Positions 30,330 to 40,983 are shown, counted from the stretch's first letter. The stretch is DNA of 64,000 nt from Candidatus Roseilinea sp. (GCA_026003755.1 BPHV01000002.1:1-64000); one strand, 5' to 3'. Numbers and translations are program-made. The notes: generated by a model from the letters alone, not told the origin.

Positions 30330-31043
30330 TCACACCTCGTCTGCACAGTCGTCGGCGGCGCGGATCAGGCGCATGACCTCGTCCAGGTCATCGGTCAGGT
30401 GCAGCAGCACAGGGTCATCTGGGCCGATCAACCGGCGCGCCGCCAGCGCGCCGGTGATCCAGTCCAGCAGCGGCTGCCAGAATTCGCGGCCGACAAGGAT
30501 GATCGGCACAGCGCCGTTGGATTTGCCGGTCTGCACTAGGGTCAGGATGGTGAAGAGCTCGTCCAACGTGCCGTAGCCGCCTGGGAAGAACACGTAGGCC
30601 AAGGCTGAGTAGTCCAACATGAACTTGCGGCTGAAGAAGTACTGGAAGCCCATGCCCTCCTTGACATAGGGGTTGAGTTTCTGCTCCGTGGGCAGTTGAA
30701 TATTCAACCCGACGGAGTGGCCGCCGGCCTCTGTTGCGCCGCGATTGCCGGCTTCCATGATGCCCGGGCCGCCGCCAGTCACGACCGTGTAGTGGGCCTG
30801 GGCCAGCCGCCGGCCGAGCTCCTGCGCCAGCCCGTAGTAAAAGTCCTTTTCGGTGAGGCGCGCCGAGCCGAAGATCGTCACCGTGCGCTCCAGGTTGGAG
30901 AGGAACTCGAACCCTTGCACAAACTCGGCGGCGATGCGCAGCACTTCCCAGGCGAGGCCGGCGTGGTGGTCGGCAAAAGCAAGTTGCATGCGCTGAATCG
31001 GCGATTTGCGCTCTTGGCGGGGGATGGATTTGGCGCTGTTCAT
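30330..31043 (-). CDS. LOG/TIGR00730-family protein (nucleoside-monophosphate phosphoribohydrolase-like)
   Basis: 237 residues. Rossmann-like fold with the family motifs VTIFGSARLTEKD, VTGGGPGIMEAGNRGATE and the PGGxGTxxE box in FFPGGYGTLDELFTILTLVQ. Plant and bacterial LOG proteins release free cytokinin-type bases from nucleotides; many bacterial homologues act on AMP or other nucleotides. Longer than the minimal 180-190-residue LOG proteins because of an N-terminal helical extension (residues 1-45). Lies 34 bases after the site-2 protease on the same strand. Confidence 0.87.
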   Translation of the reverse strand: MNSAKSIPRQERKSPIQRMQLAFADHHAGLAWEVLRIAAEFVQGFEFLSNLERTVTIFGSARLTEKDFYYGLAQELGRRLAQAHYTVVTGGGPGIMEAGNRGATEAGGHSVGLNIQLPTEQKLNPYVKEGMGFQYFFSRKFMLDYSALAYVFFPGGYGTLDELFTILTLVQTGKSNGAVPIILVGREFWQPLLDWITGALAARRLIGPDDPVLLHLTDDLDEVMRLIRAADDCADEV

Positions 31044-31077
31044 CAACTGAAGTGAGCGCCCAATGTGGCGCAGTGTT

Positions 31078-32214
31078 TCAAAGCGTCGCGTTGCCCTGCC
31101 AACGCAGCCCGTTTTGACGGCGGACGAAGGTAAGCACGGTGAATGCCTCGCTAATGTCATCGAGGCTGATCAAGCCCAAGTAGCGCGAGCCGTCGAACAC
31201 GGCGGCCAACTGTGCGCCGCTTTCCATCAAGATTTCGCGCACCTCGTCCAGCGATCTGTGCGCTTCGACGCGCAGGAAGTCACGCTGCATAATCTCGGTC
31301 ACGTAGCGGTCAATGCTGTCGGTGGCCAGCGTGCGCAGCACATCGTTGCGGGTGATCACGCCGATGATTTGGTTGCCTTGCATGACGGCGAAATCGGGCT
31401 GGTAGCTGGTGAGGATGTATTCCACGACAGTGCTTACGCGATCGCCGATCTGCAAACTCAGGGCGTGTTTATTGTAAGCGTCCCCGACGCGCAGCGTGTT
31501 CAACACAGTCCGCGCCTCGGTTAAGCCGCGCTCCTGTCCGGCGCTGAAGAAGATGAACAGCGCGATCAACGTGAGCAAGAGCTGGCCGTTGGCGATGCCG
31601 AGGATGCCGAGGAGCACGGCGGAAATTTGGCCGACGGTCGAAGCGATGCGCGTGGCGCGCGTGTTGCCCAGGCCCATGGCCAACACGGCGCGCAAGATGC
31701 GCCCGCCATCGAGCGGAAAAGCCGGGATCAGGTTGAACACCACGAGGCTGATGTTGGCAAACAACAGCCAGATCAGCATGGTGATGAGCGATGGCTCGCG
31801 CAGCGTCACCAATAGCGCGTTCACATCTAGATTGACGCCGATGCCGCCGGTCGCGAGGAACAACAGGGCGGCGATGAGTACGTTCACCGCCGGCCCGGCT
31901 GCGGCAATCAGCAGTTCGTGCCATGGCTTCTCCGGGCTTTTGGCGATCAGCGCCACGCCGCCCAGCGGCAGCAGCACGATCTCGCGCACCGGTATATTGA
32001 AGAGTTGGGCGACGATGCTGTGGCCGAGTTCGTGCAGCGTGACGCAGGTGAAGAGCAAGATCATGAGCATCACGCCGAACAGCGCGCCCTCGAGAGGGTT
32101 GTCGGGCACGCTGCCGGCCCACTGTAGCGCGCCGAAGATCAGGATGAGGAAGAAGGTGGCGTGAACCTTGATGTCGATGCTGCGCACGCGCGCAATTTTG
32201 AATGACCAGCCCAT
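31078..32214 (-). CDS. Site-2 protease family (M50) membrane metalloprotease with C-terminal CBS pair
   Basis: 378 residues. N-terminal TM helices carry the zinc motif HELGH in LLFTCVTLHELGHSIVAQ and the second metal site NLIPAFPLDGGRILRAVLA. The C-terminal third (residues about 245-365) is a pair of CBS domains (VVEYILTSYQPDFAVMQ, IGVITRNDVLRTLA, LAAVFDGSRYLGLISLDD) that may bind adenine nucleotides. This architecture is known in SpoIVFB-like/M50 proteases; the substrate, perhaps an anti-sigma factor, is not evident. ATG 32214. Between hflX and the LOG gene in a same-strand run. Confidence 0.92.
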   Translation of the reverse strand: MGWSFKIARVRSIDIKVHATFFLILIFGALQWAGSVPDNPLEGALFGVMLMILLFTCVTLHELGHSIVAQLFNIPVREIVLLPLGGVALIAKSPEKPWHELLIAAAGPAVNVLIAALLFLATGGIGVNLDVNALLVTLREPSLITMLIWLLFANISLVVFNLIPAFPLDGGRILRAVLAMGLGNTRATRIASTVGQISAVLLGILGIANGQLLLTLIALFIFFSAGQERGLTEARTVLNTLRVGDAYNKHALSLQIGDRVSTVVEYILTSYQPDFAVMQGNQIIGVITRNDVLRTLATDSIDRYVTEIMQRDFLRVEAHRSLDEVREILMESGAQLAAVFDGSRYLGLISLDDISEAFTVLTFVRRQNGLRWQGNATL

Positions 32215-32337
32215 AGAACTTGCTAGATGTTATCCTCCTTTCCTTGACCCAGGATATCCCCGTAGGTGGGCGAGGACGGATGAGCTTGTTGTTACGCTCG
32301 GCGAGCGATGCACGGATGGGAAATCGCGCGGAAGCAT

Positions 32338-33687
<1,350 letters not shown>

Positions 33688-33693
33688 GTTTCT

Positions 33694-33973
33694 CTATGAC
33701 GCCAGGTCAGCCCTTGCGTTCTGCTTTGTCTCCTCACCGGCGCGCGTGTGGGCGGTGATCTGGCCATGGGCGAGTAAGCGCATATGCAGGTCGCCCGCCG
33801 GCGCGTCGGGGCGTCCCTTTGGCCGCCCTGTCCGCAATGGTCGCAACCGGTGCGTTGTCCAGTTGCGGCCCCAACGCCGCGCCGGACGGCCAATTGCTGA
33901 TGACCTGCATTGCGCGCGCGAAGGAGATGCCGGCGCGCCGCTGGGCGATCGTCCTCGCTTGGTGCAAACTCAT
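33694..33973 (-). CDS. Possible small protein, likely frameshifted near 33815
   Basis: Tentative. ATG 33973 overlaps the aminotransferase stop (ATGA), and the frame ends 6 bases before hflX. As given, the first frame breaks down into Arg/Pro-rich sequence; removing one G from the GGG run near 33814-33816 joins two coherent halves (MSLHQARTIAQRRAGIS... and PAGDLHMRLLAHGQITAH...) into about 92 residues ending at TAG 33694-33696. The same kind of single-base excess affects other genes here. I do not recognise the product. Confidence 0.4.
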
Positions 33974-35143
33974 CCAGGCGTCAACGTCTGAATGATAATC
34001 TCAATTCCGCGTTTGAGCATCTCCGGCTCAACAAGGCAGGAGATCAAGAGATGCGCGCCATCCTCACAGCCGTAGAAGAAGCCGGGGTGGACCAGCACAC
34101 CGCGTTCGAGCAAATGCAAGACTAATGCCTCTTCGTCGTCCCAGCCCTGCGCGCGCGCGAAGAGATAGTACCCCCCCGTCGGGGGGCTGAGCGCGCAGGG
34201 CCGAGCAGCCGGCCAGCATCGCCAGCGCCATGTCCAATGATGCGCGAATGCGCCGGCGCATGGCGGCGGTGAACTCCGCGCCGTTGGCAAAGAGCGCCGG
34301 CAGCATCGCCTGGGTGAGCGAGTTCGCGCCCAAGTAGAGATCGTTGAGGATCTCCAGGCGCGCGCCAAACATCGCGGCGGCCGGTGCGTTCATGGCAATC
34401 CAGCCCAGCTTCAGATCGGGCAGGGCGAACATCTTGGAGATGCCGTTGAGCGTGAAGACCGGCAGCGCCGGGTGCAGCGTTGCAAACGGCGGCGTGTACG
34501 GCGCGCGGTAGGTGAAATCGGCGAACACCTCATCGCAGATCACCGGCAGGCCGAGCTGGTCGAGCGCGACGATCGGGCGTTGCACGATCATGCCGGTGGG
34601 GTTGTGCGGCGAGACGATTAACACGGCGCGAGTGCGTGAGTCGGCTTGCGCCAGCAGCGACGCTTCGTCTATCTGCCAGCCGCGCGATTCGTCCAGGCGA
34701 TAGGCGCGCAGGGCGACGTGATGCGCAGCGGCCAGGTGCTCGAAGAGCGGATAGGTCACATCGGGCGCCAGCAAGTTATCGCCCGGATCGGCCAGCAGCG
34801 TGAACAGCAGGCTATAGGCTTCGCTGGTGCTGGCGGTGATGACGACCTGGTCTGGCTGCAAGCGGAGCGGGGGAATGCGGCCGAGGTAATAGCGGGCGAT
34901 CGCCTCGCGCGCGGCGGGGAGGCCAAGCGGGTCGGGATCGTAACGCCGCGTCGCCCAGTAAGGCTCGGCGGCAGTGCGCAGCACCTGCGGCGGGAAGATC
35001 AAGCCGTGGTGCGTGGGGTTGCCGCTGGTCAGGTCGAGGTAACCGGACGACGCCCGGCGCGCGCGTTCGATGGCATTGGCGCTGAGGTCGGCGCCGGCGA
35101 GAAAGCCGGCGGCGGGGGGCCGAAGATAGCATATCGGATTCAT
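33970..35143 (-). CDS. Fold-type I PLP-dependent aminotransferase (frameshifted at a 7-base C/G run)
   Basis: About 390 residues after repair. N-terminal LDLTSGNPTHHGLIFPP, PLP-phosphate site ITASTSEAYSLLFTLLADPG, IVSPHNPTGMIV, PVICDEVFADFTY and the Schiff-base Lys in LNGISKMFALPDLKLGWIAM: class I/II aminotransferase (aspartate/alanine type). At 34171-34177 the coding strand has seven G where six are needed: AQPPDGG should continue YYLFARAQGWDDEEALVLHL, intact in the next frame through to TGA at 33970. Substrate not predictable. TAGAAT (35171-35176) lies 27 bases upstream of the ATG. First gene of the aminotransferase-hflX-protease run. Confidence 0.82.
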
Positions 35144-35609
35144 GCGGTTCGGGGCGCCGCTTTCGGCAACATTCTACGTCCACGTCGCGCGCCGTTCCGC
35201 GGGCGCACCACGCTGCGCCGGTCGTCGGCGATGCAACGCGCCGCTGGGATGCGGCCGGTGCCGGGCTGCGCGGCGTAGGTCGATGCGTCGGTGTCGCGCC
35301 GCTGGTCAGCGCCACGGGGGCGCAGCGATTGGCGCCGGGGGCTGTTTCAAGACGCTGAACGCGCGGTGCTCCACAGGCTGCCGGTCGCCAATAGCGGCGT
35401 TGACAATGCCAACATTTCCGGCGTTCGCATCGTCAACGCCGCTGGCGTGGGGATGGCGGGTTTTGCCGCTATGGGCGGAGACGCCCAGACTCGCCGCGGT
35501 GGCGCAGCGCTTATGCCTGCCGCAGGGCTCGCCGGCCGCTGGGGAGCGCGCACAAACGCCTCCGCCGGAGCGCCCGCGACATCACACCGTTGGGCGGCTG
35601 TCAGCCTGA
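35144..35609. other. Intergenic region with a long imperfect hairpin
   Basis: 466 bases with no credible gene; the open frames here are Arg/Ala-rich and lack start signals. It contains the -10 element of the aminotransferase (35171-35176) and the inverted repeat at 35393-35443. Confidence 0.45.
35393..35443. repeat. 12-bp perfect inverted repeat forming an extended hairpin
   Basis: AGCGGCGTTGAC (35393-35404) pairs with GTCAACGCCGCT (35432-35443). After one mismatch the stem extends inward by ATGC/GCAT, leaving a 17-base loop. No T-tract, so not an obvious terminator; it could be an RNA structure or a remnant of a mobile element. Confidence 0.5.
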
Positions 35610-36713
35610 TCAGCGAATTGCCTTCTCCGTCTGTTTGTCGAAGATGTGCATGTTGTCGAGGTTGAAAGCCATGCCCATTGTGTTGCCGACGCGGGCCTTG
35701 GTGCGCGGATCCACGCGGGCCAGGAAGGGCTTGTTGTTCGACGTCATCAGATAGACGATGACCTCGTTGCCCATCAACTCGGTGACATCCACCTTCGACT
35801 CCACGATGGCCTGGTGGATGCCGGGCGGCGCATACTCTGGGTCGTGGATGTCCTCGGGGCGGATGCCGAAGATCACCTGCTTGCCCACATGCGCCCGATA
35901 TGGCCCCACCTTGTTCTCGGGCACCTTGACGCGGAAGGCGCCGGTATCCACGTAGAGGTCGTCGCCGCTGGACGTGAGCGTGGCGTCGAAGAAGTTCATC
36001 GAGGGGCTGCCGATGAAGCCAGCCACGAACACGTTGTCGGGGCGATCGTACAGCACCTGTGGCGTGTCAATCTGCTGCAACACGCCGTCCTTCATCACGG
36101 CGATGCGCGTGCCCATCGTCATCGCCTCGACCTGGTCATGCGTCACGTAGATGAAGGTGGTGCCGAGTTGCATATGCAGCTTGCTGATCTCCGCGCGCGC
36201 TTGCACGCGCAGCTTGGCGTCCAGGTTCGATAGCGGCTCGTCCATCAAGAATACGGCCGGGTTGCGCACGATGGCGCGGCCCACGGCCACGCGCTGGCGC
36301 TGGCCGCCGGAGAGCTGCTTCGGTTTGCGGTCGAGCAGGGCCTCGATGCCCAGGCGGCGCGCCGCCTCTCTCACGCGCTGATCAATCTCCGCTTTGGGCA
36401 CTCGGCGCAGCTTGAGGCCGAACGCCATGTTGTCGTATACCGACATGTGCGGATACAACGCATACGACTGAAAGACCATGGCGATGTCGCGATCTTTGGG
36501 CGGCACGTCGTTGACGATGCGGTCGCCGATGTAGATATTGCCTTCGGTGACTTCTTCCAGGCCGGCCAGCATGCGCAGCGAGGTCGTCTTGCCGCAGCCC
36601 GAAGGGCCGACGAATACGAGAAATTCGCGGTCCGCTATGGAGATGTTCAGATCGTTCACCGCGACGACATCGCCAAAGCGTTTGGTTACATGTTCATAGG
36701 TCACACTTGCCAT
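35610..36713 (-). CDS. ABC transporter ATP-binding protein, MsmX/UgpC/MalK type
   Basis: 367 residues. ATPase of a carbohydrate-type importer: Walker A GPSGCGKTT, Q-loop MVFQSYALYPHMSVYDNMAF, signature LSGGQRQRVAVGRA, Walker B AVFLMDEPLSNLDAKLR, switch IYVTHDQVEAMTM. The C-terminal 120 residues are the TOBE/OB regulatory domain (IFGIRPEDIHDP, VDVTELMGNEVIVYL). No permease or binding protein is nearby, consistent with a shared ATPase serving several sugar importers, as known for MsmX. ATG 36713 follows GGGAGG; a well-formed promoter lies just upstream. Confidence 0.93.
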   Translation of the reverse strand: MASVTYEHVTKRFGDVVAVNDLNISIADREFLVFVGPSGCGKTTSLRMLAGLEEVTEGNIYIGDRIVNDVPPKDRDIAMVFQSYALYPHMSVYDNMAFGLKLRRVPKAEIDQRVREAARRLGIEALLDRKPKQLSGGQRQRVAVGRAIVRNPAVFLMDEPLSNLDAKLRVQARAEISKLHMQLGTTFIYVTHDQVEAMTMGTRIAVMKDGVLQQIDTPQVLYDRPDNVFVAGFIGSPSMNFFDATLTSSGDDLYVDTGAFRVKVPENKVGPYRAHVGKQVIFGIRPEDIHDPEYAPPGIHQAIVESKVDVTELMGNEVIVYLMTSNNKPFLARVDPRTKARVGNTMGMAFNLDNMHIFDKQTEKAIR

Positions 36714-36755
36714 GCAGCAATCCTCCCGGGAGCAAAAGCTACAAACACAGGCGAG

Positions 36756-36784
36756 ATTGTATCTACGCCTGGTGCACGCGTCAA
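36756..36784 (-). promoter_or_regulatory. Sigma70-type promoter of the MsmX-type ATPase
   Basis: Minus-strand TTGACG (36784-36779), a spacer of exactly 17 bases, and TACAAT (36761-36756). The -35 hexamer overlaps the thrB stop codon. Unlike the leaderless genes, this transcript has a leader of about 35 bases with a GGGAGG ribosome site. Confidence 0.6.
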
Positions 36785-37743
36785 ACAAAGAGCTGCGCGC
36801 CGGATGAGGCCACGTCGAGCACCCAGTAACGCGCGGGCAATCCGCCGGCGGTTGCGAACGCCGACTGCATCGCTTGGCCGATCGCGTCGTGATCTTCCCG
36901 CGCAAAGGCCAGGATGCCCGGCCCGGCGCCGCTTAAGGTGACGGCCAGCGCGCCGTGCGCCAGGGCCGCGCGCTTGGCTTCGATGGCGCCCGGGATAGCC
37001 GGCAGGCGATACGGCTCATGAATCCGGTCATCCATCGCCCGCGACAGCAGCGACGCATCGCCGTTGCGCAATGCCTCGACGACCAGCATGGCTCGTCCGA
37101 CGTTGAACACCGCGTCGCTGCGCGAATAGTGCAGCGGGAGCACCGATCGCGCGTGCGAAGTCATAAAGTGGAAGCGCGGCACGCACACCACCACGCGGGT
37201 GGGCGGCAGCGTGATGCGATGCGCGATCACCTCGCCGTCTCGGCCGACGACGATCACCAGGCCGCCGAGCAGCGCCGGCGCAACGTTGTCGCCGTGCCCC
37301 TCAATCTCGAAGGCACGGTTGAGGATGCGCGCCGACCCGGCTGGGCCGTGAAAGCCTTGCGGATCGAGCACGGCATGGGCGAAGATCAACCCGGCCAACA
37401 CCGCGGTCGAGCTGGACCCGAGGCCGCTCCCACACGGCACCGCGTTGCGGCAAACGATGTGGTAAGCATGGCGATCCGGGTTGAACGGGATGAAGGTGGT
37501 CAGCTCTTCGATCATCGTGCGCACCACCAGATGGCTCTTGTCTTTGGGCAGGACGTCTTCGCCTTCGCCGTGCGATTCAACGGTGATGCCCGCGCCGTTA
37601 CCCCGGTGCAACTCGAACGTGTTCCACAGGTCGAGCGCGAGGCCCATGCAATCGAACCCGGGGCCGAGGTTGGCGCTGGTCGCAGGAATGCGGACGGTCA
37701 ACAGTTTTGTCATCGGGGCATCGTCGGCGCTTGCCGCTTTCAT
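36781..37743 (-). CDS. thrB: Homoserine kinase
   Basis: GHMP-family kinase phosphorylating L-homoserine, penultimate step of threonine synthesis. About 310-320 residues. N-terminal VRIPATSANLGPGFDCMGLA, the ATP-binding loop VPCGSGLGSSSTAVLAGLI, and C-terminal LAVTLSGAGPGILAFAR. ATG 37743 begins the longest frame; ATG 37713 (MTKLLTVRIPATS) matches the usual N-terminus better. Follows thrC by 45 bases. Confidence 0.95.
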   Translation of the reverse strand: MKAASADDAPMTKLLTVRIPATSANLGPGFDCMGLALDLWNTFELHRGNGAGITVESHGEGEDVLPKDKSHLVVRTMIEELTTFIPFNPDRHAYHIVCRNAVPCGSGLGSSSTAVLAGLIFAHAVLDPQGFHGPAGSARILNRAFEIEGHGDNVAPALLGGLVIVVGRDGEVIAHRITLPPTRVVVCVPRFHFMTSHARSVLPLHYSRSDAVFNVGRAMLVVEALRNGDASLLSRAMDDRIHEPYRLPAIPGAIEAKRAALAHGALAVTLSGAGPGILAFAREDHDAIGQAMQSAFATAGGLPARYWVLDVASSGAQLFV

Positions 37744-37788
37744 CAGTCGCTGACGACAACAGACGCGCGCGAGATAGCCGGCGTATCC

Positions 37789-38880
37789 CTAGGCGATCAC
37801 CTCGAGCAGCGTCTCGATCTGCGGCTCGATCGTCAGCGGCGCAGGGCTGCCTTTGATCGCCGTATCGGGATCTTTTAAGCCATGGCCGGTCAGCACGCAC
37901 ACGATGCGTTTATCGCGCGCATCCAGCCAGCCCTCGCGCAGGCCCTTGGCCAGGCCGGCTAGGCCGGCAGCAGACGACGGCTCACAAAACACGCCTTCGG
38001 CCCTGGCGACCAGGCGGTATGCTTCCAAAATCTCGTCGTCACCCACTGCCGTGATGTGGCCGTCCGATTCGTCGAGCGCCGCGACCGCTTCGCGCCATCG
38101 AGCGGGGTTGCCGATGCGGATAGCCGTAGCGACCGTCTCGGGGCGTTCCACGACCCTGCCCAGCACAATGGGCGCGGCGCCGGCGGCCTGCGCGCCCAGC
38201 AAGCGCGGCCGCTTCGACGTCAGGCCGTCGCGGAAGTACTCGGCGAAACCCATCCAGTAGGAAGTGATGTTGCCGGCGTTGCCGACGGGCAAACATAACC
38301 AGTCTGGCGCATCGCCGAGGACGTCGCACACCTCGAAGGCAGCCGTCTTCTGACCCTGCAAGCGCGCCGGGTTTATGGAATTGACCAGGGCGATGGGAGC
38401 GCGCCGGGTCGCCTCGCGCACCATGCGCAGGCCGTCATCGAAGTTGCCGTTGATCGCGATCACCTGCGCGCCGTAGCTCAGCGCACCGGCCAGCTTGCCG
38501 GCGGCGATCTTGCCATCGGGCACAAGCACCACACACTTAAGCCCGGCGCGCGCAGCATACGCGGCGGCGCTGGCAGCAGTGTTGCCGGTGCTAGCGCAGA
38601 TGACGGCCCTGGCGCCCTCGGCCACCGCTTGCGTCATCGCCGCCGTCATGCCGCGATCTTTGAACGAGCCGGTGGGGTTGGCGGCTTCGTATTTCAGATA
38701 TAGCTCAAAGCCGCCGCCCAGCGCGCGCGCCAAACGTGGCGCCGGGATGAGCGGCGTATTGCCTTCTAGCAGCGTCACCGGGGGAACTTCCCGCGTGATC
38801 TCGAGTCGAGCGCGATAGTGTTCAATCACGCCAGGCCATGCGGTAGCGAGGCGCGCGCCAGGCGGCGACTGTAGGGCCAT
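37789..38880 (-). CDS. thrC: Threonine synthase
   Basis: PLP enzyme converting O-phosphohomoserine to threonine; 363 residues. The PLP Lys is in [18 protein letters not shown]; the other family segments are [58 protein letters not shown] and [16 protein letters not shown]. The short form lacks the long N-terminal domain of E. coli ThrC. First gene of a thrC-thrB operon; TAGAAT lies 9 bases before the ATG. Confidence 0.95.
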   Translation of the reverse strand: MALQSPPGARLATAWPGVIEHYRARLEITREVPPVTLLEGNTPLIPAPRLARALGGGFELYLKYEAANPTGSFKDRGMTAAMTQAVAEGARAVICASTGNTAASAAAYAARAGLKCVVLVPDGKIAAGKLAGALSYGAQVIAINGNFDDGLRMVREATRRAPIALVNSINPARLQGQKTAAFEVCDVLGDAPDWLCLPVGNAGNITSYWMGFAEYFRDGLTSKRPRLLGAQAAGAAPIVLGRVVERPETVATAIRIGNPARWREAVAALDESDGHITAVGDDEILEAYRLVARAEGVFCEPSSAAGLAGLAKGLREGWLDARDKRIVCVLTGHGLKDPDTAIKGSPAPLTIEPQIETLLEVIA

Positions 38881-38889
38881 AGCGACGCG

Positions 38890-38895
38890 ATTCTA
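38890..38895 (-). promoter_or_regulatory. -10 element TAGAAT of thrC-thrB, leaderless-type
   Basis: Minus-strand TAGAAT, 9 bases before ATG 38880; no ribosome site. Confidence 0.5.
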
Positions 38896-39122
38896 ACATT
38901 CACATCGCCGAAGCGTGTGACGCGCAACGCCCTTTCTGCGTCGCGCCCTGCCACCGAACGTCCCGATGCGCCGATGGCCGCGCTTCGCCGTTGACCCCGA
39001 GAGGGCATTGCCCCGCCGCTCTACAGCAGCCAGGCTTGGGCCGCTTGTCGCCCATGCGCCCGGATGAAGCGTTGGCCTGCTCTTCTCAACGCGCGTTCAG
39101 CGACATGTGCGACAGTTGCGGC

Positions 39123-39722
39123 ATGAAGATCGCCTTGATGGGAGGCGCATTGGCAGCCATGCTGTTGCTCGGCGCGTGCGCTGCTTTTGCGCCCGCACCA
39201 ACACCGGAGCCCACCTTCCCGCCGCGCGCCATTCGTGTTGACTATCCGATCACGCCGCCCGATGTGCCCATGTTGGACCAAGACGGGCGCCCGGCCAAAT
39301 TGAGCAATTTTCGAGGCCGGCTAGTGCTGATTTTCTTCAGCAACATCCGCTGTCGTGAATCCTGTGTCAACGCGCTGCCCCAATTCCAGGCGATTAAGCG
39401 GATGCTCGGACCGCGCAGCGCCGATTTGACCTTCGTCATGGTGGGTGTCGATCGCATTGCCGATGAGCCAAGCGCCCTCAAGCAGCATCTCAGCCGCTAC
39501 GACCCAACGTTCGTCGGGCTGACAGCCGAGCGCAGCGACATGCGCCAGCTCGCGCTGCGTTTCGGCATTCACATGTACGAGAACCGCGATGGCGTGCTCG
39601 CTCCCCACGCGCCGTTCATCTACTTGCTCGACCGGCAAGGCCGCCTGCTCTACTTCGTACAGGACGGCGTGGCGATACCTGAGATTGTCCGAATTGTGAC
39701 CCAGTTGCTCGACGAGAGCTAA
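39123..39722 (+). CDS. SCO1/SenC-family lipoprotein (CRESC variant)
   Basis: 199 residues. Lipoprotein signal peptide with lipobox LLLGAC near residues 13-18. Thioredoxin-like SCO domain: LSNFRGRLVLIFFSNIRCRESCVNAL, TFVMVGVDRIADEPSALKQH, and the copper-binding His in LAPHAPFIYLLD. The Cys pair is CRESC instead of the canonical CPDVC, but the CxxxC spacing is kept. SCO proteins deliver Cu to the CuA site of cytochrome oxidase or act as thiol reductases. Convergent with a second, canonical SCO gene. Confidence 0.85.
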   Translation: MKIALMGGALAAMLLLGACAAFAPAPTPEPTFPPRAIRVDYPITPPDVPMLDQDGRPAKLSNFRGRLVLIFFSNIRCRESCVNALPQFQAIKRMLGPRSADLTFVMVGVDRIADEPSALKQHLSRYDPTFVGLTAERSDMRQLALRFGIHMYENRDGVLAPHAPFIYLLDRQGRLLYFVQDGVAIPEIVRIVTQLLDES

Positions 39723-39741
39723 CACGGGATCGCTCCGTGTT
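39721..39741. terminator. Hairpin shared by the convergent SCO genes
   Basis: AACACGG (39721-39727), 7-base loop, CCGTGTT (39735-39741), spanning both stop codons and followed on the plus strand by ATAACGTTT. Possible bidirectional terminator. Confidence 0.5.
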
Positions 39742-40390
39742 ATAACGTTTCGCGCAACATCGCTTGCACGTCTTGAGCGATGACCTCGACGGGGGTGCCA
39801 AAAGAGTACTTCATCCGCCACTTGCCCTGAGCATCGAGCAGGTAGATGAAGCTGGTATGGGCGACCAGGTAGCTTTCCGGATTGTTGCTCTGCGGCGGCT
39901 GCTTCTCGAATAACCCATCGAACTCGTAGATCAGCTTCTTCAGCATGGCTTCGTCGCCCGTGAGGCCGATGAACGCCGGATCGAAAGCCGTCACGTAGCG
40001 GCGGATGACCTCCGGTGTGTCGCGCTGGGGATCCACTGAGATAAAGACGAAATTGACCTGTTCGCCCGCTTCGCCCAACGCGCGTTTCACCCGGCGCAAG
40101 TCCGCCATGGTCAACGGACAGACGTCCGGGCAGAAGGTGTAGCCAAAGGCGATGAGCGTGGGCTTGCCGCGCAACGCGCTAAGCGGCATTGGCTGATTGT
40201 CCTGATTCGTAAGCACAACGTTGGAAATCGTGCGGTATTGGCCGATAGCAATGCCGCCGGGCGTCGGCGTCGGGATTGGGCCGGTGGCCAGTTGCGGCGC
40301 GTAGCTAAGCAGCAAACCGAAGATGACGATGGCAGCCACGCTGCCCAGCACGCCCAGCAACACCTTAAAACCATCACTGCGGGTGTCCAT
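39740..40390 (-). CDS. SCO1/SenC-family copper chaperone, canonical CPDVC
   Basis: 216 residues. N-terminal membrane anchor VLLGVLGSVAAIVIFGLLLS, then a SCO domain: LIAFGYTFCPDVCPLTMADL (Cu ligands Cys-x3-Cys), FVFISVDPQRDTPEVIRRYV and the His ligand in LVAHTSFIYLLDAQGKWR. ATG 40390 begins MDTRSDGFKVLLG. Lies 74 bases downstream of the PCu(A)C gene on the same strand; known SCO and PCu(A)C proteins cooperate in assembling the CuA centre of cytochrome c oxidase. Confidence 0.93.
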   Translation of the reverse strand: MDTRSDGFKVLLGVLGSVAAIVIFGLLLSYAPQLATGPIPTPTPGGIAIGQYRTISNVVLTNQDNQPMPLSALRGKPTLIAFGYTFCPDVCPLTMADLRRVKRALGEAGEQVNFVFISVDPQRDTPEVIRRYVTAFDPAFIGLTGDEAMLKKLIYEFDGLFEKQPPQSNNPESYLVAHTSFIYLLDAQGKWRMKYSFGTPVEVIAQDVQAMLRETL

Positions 40391-40464
40391 ACGATGCGGA
40401 TATCTTTGCACAAGGAGATGAGAGCGGCGCGAGAGGTCGGTCAACCCCTCGCGCCGCGATGCGC

Positions 40465-40983
40465 TCAGGGTTCGCGCACGGCCACGTCAACGGAGACGGT
40501 CTTGCCCGATTGGAAGGTGAGCGTGAGCTGGAACGCGTCGCCTGGCTTCAGCTCGCGCTTGACGCCCATCAGCATGATGTGATAGCCGGCCGGCCGCAAC
40601 TCCACGCTGCCGTTGGCGGGGATTTCCAAGCCGCCGGCGACTTCTTCCATCATCATCATGCCATCCTTCTCTTTGGTCTGGTGCACCTGGATCATGTCGG
40701 CAATGTCGCCGGATGCCCTGAGCAACTTGTCGGGCGCGTTCCCCTTGTTTTCGATCACCATGTAGGCAGCGCTGTTCACGCCGCTCTTGGCGGTGTCAGT
40801 CTTATCCGAGCTGCCGTGCGAGTGGCCTTCGCCGGCGCTCACCATCCCCATAGTTGGACGCGCCCAGGCGTCTCGAATCGCAATGTCGCTTTGCCCACTT
40901 GTGTTTGGGGCGGGCGTGGCCGGCGCAGCGCAAGCGACGAGCAAGAGCGCCGCAGCGACCGCAAAAATCATCTTCCTGATCAT
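40465..40983 (-). CDS. PCu(A)C periplasmic copper chaperone, lipoprotein
   Basis: 172 residues. Lipoprotein signal peptide (MIRKMIFAVAAALLLVACAA). The PCu(A)C domain keeps the copper motif H-x(10)-M...HxM: IQVHQTKEKDGMMMMEEVAG and PAGYHIMLMGVKRELKPG. An insertion rich in His/Ser/Asp (GEGHSHGSSDKTDTAK) may add metal-binding capacity. ATG 40983 follows AGGAGG by 8 bases. Forms an operon with the SCO gene downstream. Confidence 0.93.
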   Translation of the reverse strand: MIRKMIFAVAAALLLVACAAPATPAPNTSGQSDIAIRDAWARPTMGMVSAGEGHSHGSSDKTDTAKSGVNSAAYMVIENKGNAPDKLLRASGDIADMIQVHQTKEKDGMMMMEEVAGGLEIPANGSVELRPAGYHIMLMGVKRELKPGDAFQLTLTFQSGKTVSVDVAVREP

